In this document: piece after piece, positions 34,271 to 43,294 of the stretch
How positions within the stretch are numbered: position 1 is the first letter of the stretch
Layout of the letters: each line of letters opens with the position of its first letter
NCBI GenBank assembly: GCA_002389905.1
Contig: DGRE01000031.1
Location: 1-64,000 of the forward strand
Source: Hungatella sp. UBA4396
Lineage (GTDB): Bacteria > Bacillota > Clostridia > Lachnospirales > Lachnospiraceae
Length of the DNA: 64,000 bases
Direction: 5' to 3'
Notes under the pieces: generated by a model
Databases searched by the model: none
What the model saw: the letters and a program-made list of their open reading frames with translations, nothing else
What the model was told of the DNA's origin: nothing
Position numbers and translations under genes: made by a program

Positions 34271-35952
34271 TATTGATGCAGGGCTCCGATTCCGAGATCC
34301 AGGGCAGCTTCATGAATCACTTCGCTGGTAGTTGGATGTGAGAATATTGTCTCTGTTATTTGTTTTTCAGTGAATCCGTTTGCAATTGCCAGGGTCAATG
34401 TGCTTATTAAGGAGGAAGCATCAGGGCCTATAATTGATCCGCCGATAATCTTTTGGGATTCATTGCTTTTTACCAGCTTTATAAAGCCCCGGGGTTCATT
34501 CATTGTCAGCGCTTTTCCATTTCCTTCAAATGAAAATCTGCCAACCGAAATATCCATGCCTTTTGCCGTCGCTTCGTCTTCATTGATGCCAACACTTGCT
34601 ATTTCCGGAGCAGTAAAAATAACATTTGGAACCGCTGAATAATCCATTTCAGTATTTTTACCTAACAGATTGTCTACGGCCACAATACCTTGATGAGAAG
34701 CCACGTGGGCCAGTTGTATGATATCCGTTACATCGCCGATTGCATAAATATGATCAATATTTGTACGCATAGAAGAATCTACCTGAATGCCCCTTCCCCT
34801 GCTGTTTAGTGAGACACCGCTGCAGTCAAGTGCCAGTCCGTCTAAATCAGGCTCCCTTCCAATGGCTACCAAAACTTTATCGCTCACCATCAAGTGCTCA
34901 CCATCTTTATCTTCATAGGTAGTGACTGCCATACCGTCTATGGAGCTTTGGATTTTTAAAACTTTTGAGCTGGTGTGGATTTTGATTTTTGCATCCGCTG
35001 CAATGGCCTGGATTTCATTGGATACATCGCGGTCTACCATAGTTAAAATGCGGTCCATAAATTCAATCACATGAACATCAACACCAAAATTTCTGTAGAT
35101 AAAGGCAAATTCCATGCCAATGACTCCGCCGCCGATGATTGCAATGGATTTTGGAAGATCAATGTCTGATAATGCAGTGGTGCTGTTTAACACAAAAGGC
35201 AGGTCCAGGCCGGGGATTGGCGGTTTTGAAATTTTAGATCCTGTTGCTATGATAATATCCTTTGCTTTAATCGTGTAATTTTGATTTCCATTTACTGCGA
35301 CGGTGCACTTGTCAATAAAAGATGCCTGGCCGGAGATCACGCTGATTCCATTTTTCTCCATGAGATAGTCAATTCCGGAAACGAGCTTATCTTTTACCTG
35401 ATCCTTGCGGACTATGACCTGCTTCATATTAACCGATATTCCACCCTCAATTTCCACGCCGAAAATCGAGGATGTGTTTGCATTGTGGCAGATTTCAGAA
35501 GATTTCACAAGGGCCTTAGTAGGGATGCAGCCGACGTTTAAACAAGTCCCTCCTAATTTGGATTTTTCCACCAGAGTTACCTTTACCCCTTTTTTGGCTG
35601 CATAAATGGCTGCTACATAACCTCCGGGACCTCCGCCGATTATGAGCAAATCGGTAGAAAGCTCTATGGAATCTGTTTGCACCATGCATGTTAAACATGC
35701 TTCTGTTGATTCATCCGTATCAGAACACTCTATGATATCAAACATTTCGGTATTGGAAGCGATATCAGCACCTTCTTCACATAATATCCTGCAAACCATG
35801 CCTTCTGATGCTGCCTTGACCGGGCGGTTTCCTTTTGATGTTTCTACTTGCACAAGGATGTCATCGGCAGCTACTTTATCACCTGTCTTAACATTTATTT
35901 TTCCTACTTTACCCGTCTTACCGCCAGGGATTGCCGGCATTTTAATGATCAT
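34270..35952 (-). CDS. lpdA: dihydrolipoyl dehydrogenase with N-terminal lipoyl domain
   Basis: This flavoprotein re-oxidises or reduces lipoyl groups with NAD(H). The 560-residue protein begins with a lipoyl domain (about 1-78) whose acceptor is K40 in VETSKGNR (usual form ETDKA). After a short linker comes the dehydrogenase: FAD site LLIIGGGPGGYVAAIYAA, redox disulfide GGTCLNVGCIPTKAL, NAD site IAIIGGGVIGMEFA and the C-terminal HPTTSEVIHEAA containing the His-Glu pair. I start at 35952 behind AAAGGAG. No 2-oxo acid dehydrogenase E1/E2 genes are present. Lying between osmC and lplA, it could serve as reductant for a lipoyl-dependent peroxidase. Confidence 0.92.
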   Translation of the reverse strand: MIIKMPAIPGGKTGKVGKINVKTGDKVAADDILVQVETSKGNRPVKAASEGMVCRILCEEGADIASNTEMFDIIECSDTDESTEACLTCMVQTDSIELSTDLLIIGGGPGGYVAAIYAAKKGVKVTLVEKSKLGGTCLNVGCIPTKALVKSSEICHNANTSSIFGVEIEGGISVNMKQVIVRKDQVKDKLVSGIDYLMEKNGISVISGQASFIDKCTVAVNGNQNYTIKAKDIIIATGSKISKPPIPGLDLPFVLNSTTALSDIDLPKSIAIIGGGVIGMEFAFIYRNFGVDVHVIEFMDRILTMVDRDVSNEIQAIAADAKIKIHTSSKVLKIQSSIDGMAVTTYEDKDGEHLMVSDKVLVAIGREPDLDGLALDCSGVSLNSRGRGIQVDSSMRTNIDHIYAIGDVTDIIQLAHVASHQGIVAVDNLLGKNTEMDYSAVPNVIFTAPEIASVGINEDEATAKGMDISVGRFSFEGNGKALTMNEPRGFIKLVKSNESQKIIGGSIIGPDASSLISTLTLAIANGFTEKQITETIFSHPTTSEVIHEAALDLGIGALHQ

Positions 35953-35984
35953 GTGATATTCTCCTTTGCTTTTTATAAGAATAA

Positions 35985-36013
35985 GCAAAAGAGCCGATGA
36001 AAGGCTCTTTTGC
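35985..36013 (-). terminator. stem-loop between osmC and lpdA
   Basis: GCAAAAGAGCC and GGCTCTTTTGC form an 11-bp stem with a 7-base loop. It could act as a partial terminator or RNA-stability element within the operon. Confidence 0.6.
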
Positions 36014-36025
36014 TGTAACTATTAA

Positions 36026-36466
36026 TTAATCAATTGCAACACCTGATAATACTAATTTTACCCCATTGGCCAGACAGTCGCCGACAGGACAGGTTTGCTC
36101 AATAAATTCAGCAAACTTTTCGATTTTCTCTTTGGGTTCATTGGTTTTGAAATGCATGACAAAACGAATTTCCTGAAAGCCGTTTCTTACATCAGCTAAG
36201 CCCATGAATCCGTCAGGATCCAAATCCCCTTCCAGCTCAACATGAAATTCTTCAAATACAACGTCATGAGCCGCTGCAAATGCGCTTGCCACGATTGTCT
36301 GGCAGGCCCCCAGTGCACATAAGAGCGCTTCCACAGGGTTCATGGCAGCATCAGTACCCCCCAGGTCCTCTGGCTCATCAAGGAGTATTTTAAAACCTCT
36401 TGAATTGGTTTCCACCTGCAAACCATCGGGTAACTTTTTTGCAGTAGCTTTGAATGTAGTTAGCAT
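36026..36466 (-). CDS. OsmC/Ohr family thiol peroxidase
   Basis: Members of this family reduce organic hydroperoxides through a Cys pair and accept electrons from dihydrolipoyl proteins. The 146-residue protein has both active-site Cys regions: ALLCALGACQTIVASAFAAA near residues 54-73 and EQTCPVGDCLANGVKL near the C-terminus. The NPVEALL segment is also typical. I start at 36466, behind AAAGGAGAAGG. It is the first gene of the minus-strand cluster osmC-lpdA-lplA-marR and is divergent from a metY-like gene. Substrate is inferred; some family members instead bind sulfur species or have no known role. Confidence 0.88.
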   Translation of the reverse strand: MLTTFKATAKKLPDGLQVETNSRGFKILLDEPEDLGGTDAAMNPVEALLCALGACQTIVASAFAAAHDVVFEEFHVELEGDLDPDGFMGLADVRNGFQEIRFVMHFKTNEPKEKIEKFAEFIEQTCPVGDCLANGVKLVLSGVAID

Positions 36467-36607
36467 AATACCTTCTCCTTTCCACTGGTATGTATTCATA
36501 CCGTGATTAAATTTGTTAATAATGTAACACATATGTTTTGAAAAATCAATAGTTAACTAAGTAATTGTTTTTTAAAATTATGATTGTTTAAATAATTTAT
36601 AAATAAG

Positions 36608-36636
36608 TTGAATATTGATTCTTATTCCAATATAAT
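36608..36636 (+). promoter_or_regulatory. promoter of the metY-like gene
   Basis: TTGAAT (36608-36613), a 17-base spacer and a perfect TATAAT (36631-36636) lie 39 bases before the start codon. Confidence 0.8.
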
Positions 36637-36675
36637 AAAATAAAACTTGAACAATGTACTTATCAGGAGGATCTT

Positions 36676-37947
36676 ATGAAAGACGAAACAAAGTGCCTGC
36701 ATGCAGGTTATAAGCCCAAAAACTCAGAGCCCCGTGTTGTGCCGATTGTACAGAGCACAACTTATGTTTATGATTCCACAGAAGAAGTTGCAGCAGTATT
36801 TGACGATCCCACAAAATCCTTGATTTACTCCCGTTTTGCAAATCCAACAGTCATGGCGGTGGAAGATAAAATCGCCGCGCTGGAAGGGGGCGTGGGAGCA
36901 ATGTGCACCACCTCAGGACAAGCTGCCACAATGCTTGCAATATTGAATATATGCAGTGCCGGGGACAGTATTATCAGTACACCGGAAATTTATGGAGGTA
37001 CCATTAATTTATTTTCTGCTACCTTAAAGAAACTTGGAATTGAGTGTATCTTTGTCAACAAACATGATTCTGACGAAGAAATTGGCAAAGCATTCCGGGA
37101 AAATACAAAGGCAGTATTTGGAGAAACCATTGCAAACCCTGCTCTGACGGTTCTGGACATCGAGCGGTTTGCCCGCATAGCCCATGAACACAATGTTCCT
37201 CTTATTGTGGACAATACGTTTGCAACCCCGGTTTTGTGCAAGCCTTTTGAATATGGGGCTGATATTATCATTCATTCCACTTCAAAATATATGGATGGAC
37301 ATGCGGTTCAGGTTGGAGGTGTGATTGTTGACAGCGGAAAATTTGACTGGACAAACGGAAAGTTCCCGGAATTGACAGAACCTGATGAGACCTATCATGG
37401 AATCTCTTATACGGAAACATATGGAGAAAAGGCCTATATTATAAAAGCCAGGATGCAGCTTATGAGAGACTTCGGCGCTTATCCGGCGGCTCATTCTGCC
37501 TTTTTACTGAACCTGGGCCTGGAGACTTTAGCAGTCAGAATGGAACGGTACTGTAACAATGCATTGACTGTAGCACAATATTTAAAGGCTTCTGACAAGG
37601 TTGAATCTGTATCCTATCCTGGTCTGGAAGGCGATGAGAGTTATGCCCTTGCAAAAAAATACTTAAAAGGATGCAGCGGGGTTATTTCATTTATTATTAA
37701 GGGCGGTAAGGAAAATGCTATAAAGTTTATGGATGCTTTGGAGCTGGCTTCCAATGAAGTTCATGTGGCGGATATACGGACCTGCGTTCTCCATCCTGCA
37801 AGCGAAACACACAGGCAGCTTACAGATGAGCAATTACGGGCTGCCGGTATATCTGCAGGAATGGTGCGGTTATCTGTGGGACTGGAGCATGTAGAGGATA
37901 TTATTGCAGATTTAGAACATGCACTTTCAAGTATTGATAGAAAATAG
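36676..37947 (+). CDS. O-acetylhomoserine sulfhydrylase-type PLP enzyme (first MetY paralogue)
   Basis: This 423-residue enzyme of the Cys/Met metabolism PLP family has SRFANPTVMAVEDKIAALEGG near 55, TSGQAAT near 80, the EIYGGTINLF motif, PLP-site residues in LIVDNTFATP and the Schiff-base Lys in HSTSKYMDGHA near 208. The FDWTNGKFPELTEPDETYHG insertion is typical of MetY (homocysteine from O-acetylhomoserine and sulfide), but methionine gamma-lyase is hard to exclude by eye. It has its own promoter and a strong terminator. It is divergent from the osmC cluster and is a paralogue of the gene at 46521. Confidence 0.85.
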   Translation: MKDETKCLHAGYKPKNSEPRVVPIVQSTTYVYDSTEEVAAVFDDPTKSLIYSRFANPTVMAVEDKIAALEGGVGAMCTTSGQAATMLAILNICSAGDSIISTPEIYGGTINLFSATLKKLGIECIFVNKHDSDEEIGKAFRENTKAVFGETIANPALTVLDIERFARIAHEHNVPLIVDNTFATPVLCKPFEYGADIIIHSTSKYMDGHAVQVGGVIVDSGKFDWTNGKFPELTEPDETYHGISYTETYGEKAYIIKARMQLMRDFGAYPAAHSAFLLNLGLETLAVRMERYCNNALTVAQYLKASDKVESVSYPGLEGDESYALAKKYLKGCSGVISFIIKGGKENAIKFMDALELASNEVHVADIRTCVLHPASETHRQLTDEQLRAAGISAGMVRLSVGLEHVEDIIADLEHALSSIDRK

Positions 37948-38006
37948 GGTTTGAGGATAGAACAAGAACATTTGATTTAAAAGAGGTGCTGAATAAGGCT
38001 TAAGGA

Positions 38007-38046
38007 AAAATCCGGTGTTTCGAAATATTGAAGCACCGGATTTTGT
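38007..38046 (+). terminator. terminator after the first metY paralogue
   Basis: AAAATCCGGTG (38007-38017) pairs with CACCGGATTTT (38034-38044); inner TTC/GAA pairing extends it. It is symmetrical enough to work on both strands. Confidence 0.85.
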
Positions 38047-38115
38047 GGTAGAAAGACGGAGAAATATCTTTCTGTATCTTATGGAAGGATAATGATACCA
38101 TAGGGAGGATATAAC

Positions 38116-38661
38116 ATGGCAAGATTAGGTTTTTGTTATGATCAAAGCAGATGCGTCGGCTGCAACGCCTGTCAGATGGCCTGTAAGGACAGATATGATT
38201 TAGAGCCGGGGCTGTTTTACAGGCGGGTGGAAACGCTGGAATATGAAAGAGATGGTCACGTGGTAATTGAACATTATTCTGGAGCCTGTAACCACTGTCA
38301 GGATGCGGCATGTATAAAAAACTGTCCGACTGGAGCACTATATTACAGAGAAGACAGAACGGTGGGACATGACGGCGGCAAGTGCATTGGATGTGGGACC
38401 TGCACCTGGGCCTGTCCTTACGGAGCGCCGAAACTCAGCCATAAAAAAGGAATTGCACAAAAATGCACCTCCTGTTATGAGCGCAGAGCGGAGGGAAAAG
38501 AGCCGGTTTGCGTGGAAGCCTGTATTACCCACTGTCTGGAGTTTGTGGACTTAGACCAGATTGCCGGGACAAGGGAATTAACAGCTGAAACTCCATTTTT
38601 ACCGGATTCATCTGAAACAAGGCCCTCCCTTCTGATTTGGAGAAAGGAGCATCATGAATAA
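38116..38661 (+). CDS. [4Fe-4S] ferredoxin-like electron-transfer subunit (DmsB-type)
   Basis: This 181-residue iron-sulfur protein resembles the B subunits of DMSO reductase-family enzymes. Cys clusters are visible at CVGCNACQMACK (near residue 13), CNHCQDAACIKNCPTGAL (near 59), CIGCGTCTWACPYGAP (near 90) and CTSCYERR followed by CVEAC (near 117-138), enough for four clusters. It would carry electrons from the neighbouring flavoprotein to the molybdenum subunit. Its stop overlaps the flavoprotein start by eight bases. There is no signal peptide, so it is cytoplasmic. Confidence 0.9.
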   Translation: MARLGFCYDQSRCVGCNACQMACKDRYDLEPGLFYRRVETLEYERDGHVVIEHYSGACNHCQDAACIKNCPTGALYYREDRTVGHDGGKCIGCGTCTWACPYGAPKLSHKKGIAQKCTSCYERRAEGKEPVCVEACITHCLEFVDLDQIAGTRELTAETPFLPDSSETRPSLLIWRKEHHE

Positions 38662-39846
38662 AAAATATGTGGTATTGGGAAATGGAATCGCCGGATTGTC
38701 CGCAGCAGAAACTTTGCGCTCCCATGATAGAGAAGCTGAGATCTGTATTATTTCGGAGGAGAAACTGCCTACCTACAACCGGCCTTTGTTGAGTAAGACA
38801 TTTTTTAAGACTTATAATAAATATAAGACGGTGATCCACGATAGTAAATGGTATGAAGAAAAACGGATTGAACAGATTTTGGCAGGAAGATTGCAAAGAT
38901 TGATGGGGAGACAAAAGAGGTTGTGCTGGAAGAGGGCGGCCGTATTCCTTATGATAAATGTATTTATGCTTTGGGTGCCAGCTGTTTTGTTCCCCCTTTT
39001 AAGGGTGTGGACAAAAAAGGTGTATTTGTCACCAGGACAGTGGAAGATTTTGAAAAAATCCGGCGGGCCATGGCAGCAGCCCACCATGCCGTCATCGTTG
39101 GAGGAGGTGTCATCGGCCTGGAGATGGCCCATGAATTAAATCAGCTGGACTGCCATGTGACCGTGCTTGAGGCGGCCCCCAGGGTGATCGGAAGGCTGAT
39201 TGATGAGGAGTCAGCAGAGCTTCTCACTCAGATCATCTGTGAAAGAGGGATTGAGATTCATACAGGTGTGCAGATTGCGGGAATAGAAGGAGAGGAATCA
39301 GTTTCTGGAGTATCTCTTAGTGATGGAACTGTTTTCCCGGCGGATGTGGTGATCATTTCCTGTGGAATCCGGGCTAATATTCAGCCTGCACTGCAGTCGG
39401 GGATTCAATGTGACAGAGGGGTTCTGGTCAATTCTTATATGGAGACCAGTCTTCCTGATGTATATGCGGCCGGGGACTGCATCCAGGGGGACAGCATCAA
39501 CCCCGGATTGTGGCGGTATGCTCTTCGTTCTGCACAGACTGCCGCAAAAAATGCGGTTTCTGAAAGGGAAAAGGAAGAATTTATCCCTTTGCCGGAGACG
39601 GTTATTATGTCGGTAGCAGATACTTCTTTGTTTATTTGCGGCAGTACGGAAATCCAGGAAGGGACCCGCACAGAAGTAATACGGGAAAAGAATGGGAAGC
39701 AGAAGGTGTTTAAGGTGAACCGTCAGCCAGGAGCGGCAGTTACTTATGAAAAACGATTCTATGATCATAAGGGATTAAAAGGCGCCGTACTGATTGGCGA
39801 CCTGGGCTCTTTGGCAGAAGTGAAATCGAAAATAGAAGGGAGATGA
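38654..39846 (+). pseudogene. NADH/FAD oxidoreductase with a frameshift
   Basis: This would be a rubredoxin-reductase/NirB-like flavoprotein of about 397 residues feeding electrons to the molybdoenzyme. The first part (38654 to about 38885) has VVLGNGIAGLSAAETLRS, the FAD site. The rest, in another frame, begins near KIAKIDGETKEVVLEEGG and continues with the NAD site AVIVGGGVIGLEMAHEL and the FAD motif DVYAAGDC. The frames join if one base, most likely an A, is restored at about 38884-38888 (GCAGGAAG to GCAGGAAAG). Either the gene is inactivated by a single-base deletion or the sequence has an error. Flanking genes are intact and overlap or abut it. Confidence 0.82.
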
Positions 39847-39849
39847 CGT

Positions 39850-42708
39850 ATGAGTATTTTCGGGGAAGAGAAAAGTTTAAACATTCTTCAATGCTTTGCT
39901 GACTTCTTCCGGTCAAAAGAGCTGGCAATGAAAAGCTGCCGGACAAGGGAGGACTGGGAAGACCATACTCTGGAAGACTGGGAACTGGAATATGATTTTT
40001 TGTTCCGGGGAACCGATGCCGGACGGGAGATTCTGTTATGGGCATCTGCGGCAAAGGGAGATAAGGTTCTGTTGAATCAGACCACTCTTGATGTGATACA
40101 TTGTTATAACCAATACGGATATACGCCTTGTGAAATGGAGGGAAATCCTCCTGATTATATTGGTGAACAGGTTCGTTTTATCCAATACCTCACTGCAGGA
40201 ATCTGCCATGGAATTTTGAATGGGGCGGATTTGGAAGCTTTAAAAGAGGCGCGTCATGATTTTATTCAAATGTTTGTGCTGGATACGGTAAATATGGTTT
40301 ACACCATGGTAAGCAAAAATACGGAGTTTCATGGATACCGGGTTATGATGGAGCTGATGCTGAACTTTTTTATTGACCTGGATGGGGAGAGTGAAATCGA
40401 ACTGGAGCCATTTTATACAGGCGGAATAGAATTTCAGGATGTGAAGGAAAAGGGCCTGTATCCTGGGAAGGAAAATGATGAGCGGAAGCGGATTAATACA
40501 GGAGGAATCAATAACTGCGGCGGAATATGCGTCATAAGACCGGAGGTGGAATCCAACTGTATGCTGAATATTGAATCTGATACCAGCAGCAATTTACCCC
40601 AGATCAGAGCCTGTGTCAGAGGACGAGGATACCGGAAGACATTTCTCAATACCGGAAGGCTTCGTTATCCGATGAAGCGGATTGGAAAACGGGGAGAAGG
40701 GAAATTTAAGCGGATCAGCTGGGACGAGGCTGTGGAGATTATGGCCAAAGAGTGGGTCCGTCTGAAAAATGAATACGGTCCTGGCTGCCGGTATCTCAAC
40801 TATGGAACCGGTGTGACAGGCATTATGCGTCCTGGAAATCTTATCAAGCGGTTAATGGCTCTGGATGGCGGATATCTGGAGTATTATAATAACTATAGCG
40901 CGGCATGTACAATGTATACAACTCCTTATATCTATGGAAACTCTTTAAGCGGCCACAGCCCGGCAGACTTTCTTAATACCAAACTGCTTATTTTATGGGG
41001 AGACAACCCGGCAGAGACTATTTTTGGACCGGAACGGAATTATTATATTTCTAAAGTAAAGGAAAAAGGGATTAAAATTATCTGTATTGATCCGAGAAAG
41101 AACCAGACGGCAGTTGCCTATGCGGATGAATGGATTCCCATAAGGCCCACGACAGACAGTGCTCTGGCTGATGGAATGGCATATGTGATCTGGACAGAAG
41201 GGCTTCATGATCAGAAATTTATGGATACCTACTGCCTGGGATTTGATGAAGAGCACATGCCAGAGGGGATTCCTTACGGAGAAAGCTATCATTCCTACCT
41301 GTTTGGAAAAAAAGACGGAATCGTAAAAACACCGGAGTGGGCAGAGGAGATTACCGGTATTCCTGCGGATAAGATCAGATGGCTGGCAAGAACATATGCA
41401 GGAGCAAAACCGGCCGCTCTGGTGACGGGATACGGGCCTCAGCGCAATGGAAACGGAGAACAGGGTGTACGCAGTACAGCCATGCTGACCTGTCTTACAG
41501 GCAATGTGGGAATACCCGGCGGCGGAGCAGCAGGACACGGAATGTTCAAGGAGCATAACGCTCCCAGCCTGCCTGATCAGCCAAAGAATCCTTATCCGGC
41601 CAGTATTCCCGTATTCTTATGGACTAAGGCTATTGAGCATGGTACGGAAATGGATGAAAAGCATGATCACATCAAAGGTGCCGGTCATCTGGACAGCAAT
41701 ATCAAGATGATCATGAATCTGGCAGGAAATACCCTGGTCAATCAGCATTCGGACATTAATGACACCATTCGTATCTTAGAAGATGATACGAAATGTGAAC
41801 TGATTGTCTGCTCCGATATCTTTATGACCTCCAGTGCAAGGTATGCGGATCTGATACTTCCGGCAACCTCTGTTTTTGAAGGGGAAAATATGGTTCAGCC
41901 CTGGAGGGGCGGAAATTATATCCTGAAGAACAATCAGGCTATAAAGCCTGTTTTTGAAAGTCGGTTTGAATGGGAATGGATGAAAGAATTGGCTGCAAAG
42001 CTTGGTCTTTATGAGGAATTTATAGATGGAAAGCCGGAGGTGGATATGTGGCTGCGCCACGCTTACCGGGAGCTTTCTAAAAAGGAGCCTGATCTGCCTG
42101 ATTATGATACATTCAGTGAGATGGGAGGCTATCAGTATTCGGAACAGGTGACTTATATTGCTTTTGAAAAAGAGGTTAATGACCCTGAAAATCATCCGTT
42201 CCAGACTCCTTCCGGAAAGATTGAAATTTTCTCAGAGCGTCTGTACTGCATGAATGAGCCGGAGGAGATACCTGCCATTCCCAGTTATGTACCATGTCCT
42301 GATGGACCGGGAGATCCCTTGAAGAAGATGTATCCGCTGCAGTTGGTTGGCTGGCATACCAGAAGGCGGTGTCACTCCATTCATGATAATAATGAGTGGA
42401 TGGATGAAATTGAAAAGCCCGGTGTCTGGATTCACCCGGAGGATGCAAAAGAAAGAGGGATTCAGGAGGGCGACCTGGTGGAGGTGTATAACGGAAGGGG
42501 AGTGACCAGAGTTCCTGCAGTCGTTACCACAAGAATCATGAAGGGCGTGGCCGCCATGTCTCAGGGCGGCTGGTTCAAGCCGGATAGCAAAGGGGTGGAT
42601 ACGAGAGGCTCTATTAATGTACTGACTTCCTCCCGCCCTACGCCTTTGGCAAAAGGGAATCCTCAGCATACGAATCTGGTGGAGATAAGAAAATATGAGA
42701 ATGTATAA
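39850..42708 (+). CDS. molybdopterin oxidoreductase (DMSO reductase family) fused to an N-terminal TorD-like chaperone domain
   Basis: The 952-residue protein has two parts. Residues about 1-190 are helical and TorD/DmsD-like, with NPPDYIGEQVRFIQYL resembling the chaperone motif E-x-PDHL-x2-EL-x-FM. From about 220 a DmsA-like catalytic subunit follows: NCGGIC at 222-227, a further Cys in ESNCML, ACVRGR with Cys at 255, the molybdenum-region Ser at about 350 (NNYSAAC), LILWGDNPAETIFG and a C-terminal WHTRRRCHSIHDN. The first of the four usual Cys of the Fe-S site is Gly here. There is no twin-arginine signal and no membrane anchor gene, so a soluble cytoplasmic reductase is likely. The substrate is unknown. 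Confidence 0.85.
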   Translation: MSIFGEEKSLNILQCFADFFRSKELAMKSCRTREDWEDHTLEDWELEYDFLFRGTDAGREILLWASAAKGDKVLLNQTTLDVIHCYNQYGYTPCEMEGNPPDYIGEQVRFIQYLTAGICHGILNGADLEALKEARHDFIQMFVLDTVNMVYTMVSKNTEFHGYRVMMELMLNFFIDLDGESEIELEPFYTGGIEFQDVKEKGLYPGKENDERKRINTGGINNCGGICVIRPEVESNCMLNIESDTSSNLPQIRACVRGRGYRKTFLNTGRLRYPMKRIGKRGEGKFKRISWDEAVEIMAKEWVRLKNEYGPGCRYLNYGTGVTGIMRPGNLIKRLMALDGGYLEYYNNYSAACTMYTTPYIYGNSLSGHSPADFLNTKLLILWGDNPAETIFGPERNYYISKVKEKGIKIICIDPRKNQTAVAYADEWIPIRPTTDSALADGMAYVIWTEGLHDQKFMDTYCLGFDEEHMPEGIPYGESYHSYLFGKKDGIVKTPEWAEEITGIPADKIRWLARTYAGAKPAALVTGYGPQRNGNGEQGVRSTAMLTCLTGNVGIPGGGAAGHGMFKEHNAPSLPDQPKNPYPASIPVFLWTKAIEHGTEMDEKHDHIKGAGHLDSNIKMIMNLAGNTLVNQHSDINDTIRILEDDTKCELIVCSDIFMTSSARYADLILPATSVFEGENMVQPWRGGNYILKNNQAIKPVFESRFEWEWMKELAAKLGLYEEFIDGKPEVDMWLRHAYRELSKKEPDLPDYDTFSEMGGYQYSEQVTYIAFEKEVNDPENHPFQTPSGKIEIFSERLYCMNEPEEIPAIPSYVPCPDGPGDPLKKMYPLQLVGWHTRRRCHSIHDNNEWMDEIEKPGVWIHPEDAKERGIQEGDLVEVYNGRGVTRVPAVVTTRIMKGVAAMSQGGWFKPDSKGVDTRGSINVLTSSRPTPLAKGNPQHTNLVEIRKYENV

Positions 42709-42777
42709 TGCAATCTATTCTGGTTGTATTTGCAGCCTTAACATACATAGACAATAAAGATAACCGCCAAAAAACGG

Positions 42778-42814
42778 ACAGGCTATCCTCTACTCGCAAT
42801 AGAGGATAGCCTGT
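42778..42814 (+). terminator. stem-loop after the molybdoenzyme gene
   Basis: ACAGGCTATCCTCTA and TAGAGGATAGCCTGT form a perfect 15-bp stem with a 7-base loop. Only a weak T-rich tract follows, so termination is likely but not certain. Confidence 0.7.
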
Positions 42815-42870
42815 AATTCGTTAAGTTTTAACAGTAATTATAAGATTTTCAATTATTTGGCCGTTGGGCA

Positions 42871-43005
42871 CTATGTGACAGACAGCATATTATAAAGCTT
42901 GAGCAGCCGGATGTCATCCTTTGAAACCTTTAACTGCCTGATCAGCTCGGCATCTTCTTTTAGCCGGTATTTTGAAAACAACATTTTTATGGCAATGGGC
43001 ATCAT
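42871..43005 (-). other. short unrecognised frame, possible gene remnant
   Basis: Forty-four codons on the minus strand encode MMPIAIKMLFSKYRLKEDAE and a helical tail ending LKLYNMLSVT. The same frame stays open upstream to about 43075 without a better start. The composition looks protein-like, and I see no ribosome site. It may be the 3' remnant of a deleted gene. No family recognised. Confidence 0.3.
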
Positions 43006-43107
43006 TGGACGGGAAGAAATACCGTTAAATAATCCCCATTTCGTATCTGAGTCAAGGTAGGAAATATCATTGCAGAATTATTGAGGAGATAAAAAACAGA
43101 ATTGCAA

Positions 43108-43157
43108 AGTCCCTTCACGGCCAGAATATATCCTTGTATTTGGCAAGTGGAGGGACT
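43108..43157. other. long imperfect stem-loop
   Basis: AGTCCCTTCAC (43108-43118) pairs with GTGGAGGGACT (43147-43157), with one G-T pair, and GCCA pairs with TGGC inside. There is no T run. Its function is unknown. Confidence 0.55.
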
Positions 43158-43294
43158 CAGCATGTGTCCGGCAGGCCGCAGATAATGTTGTAAATCAGTT
43201 GAGTAATTATAATTAGAGTGGTATAGTAAATGAAAGCACGACAGCAATGGCGCTGCCGTGTTTTCATGAATTTCATATTTTAAGGAGCTTTTAT

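Larger units (their letters stand above)
42709..43294. other. 586-base gap before the ilvE pseudogene
   Basis: The region holds a perfect 15-bp stem-loop (42778-42814), a short minus-strand frame (42871-43005), a long imperfect stem (43108-43157) and an A/T-rich segment before ilvE with a G-U-containing hairpin at 43229-43265. No T-box or other riboswitch signature is recognisable. Confidence 0.6.
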
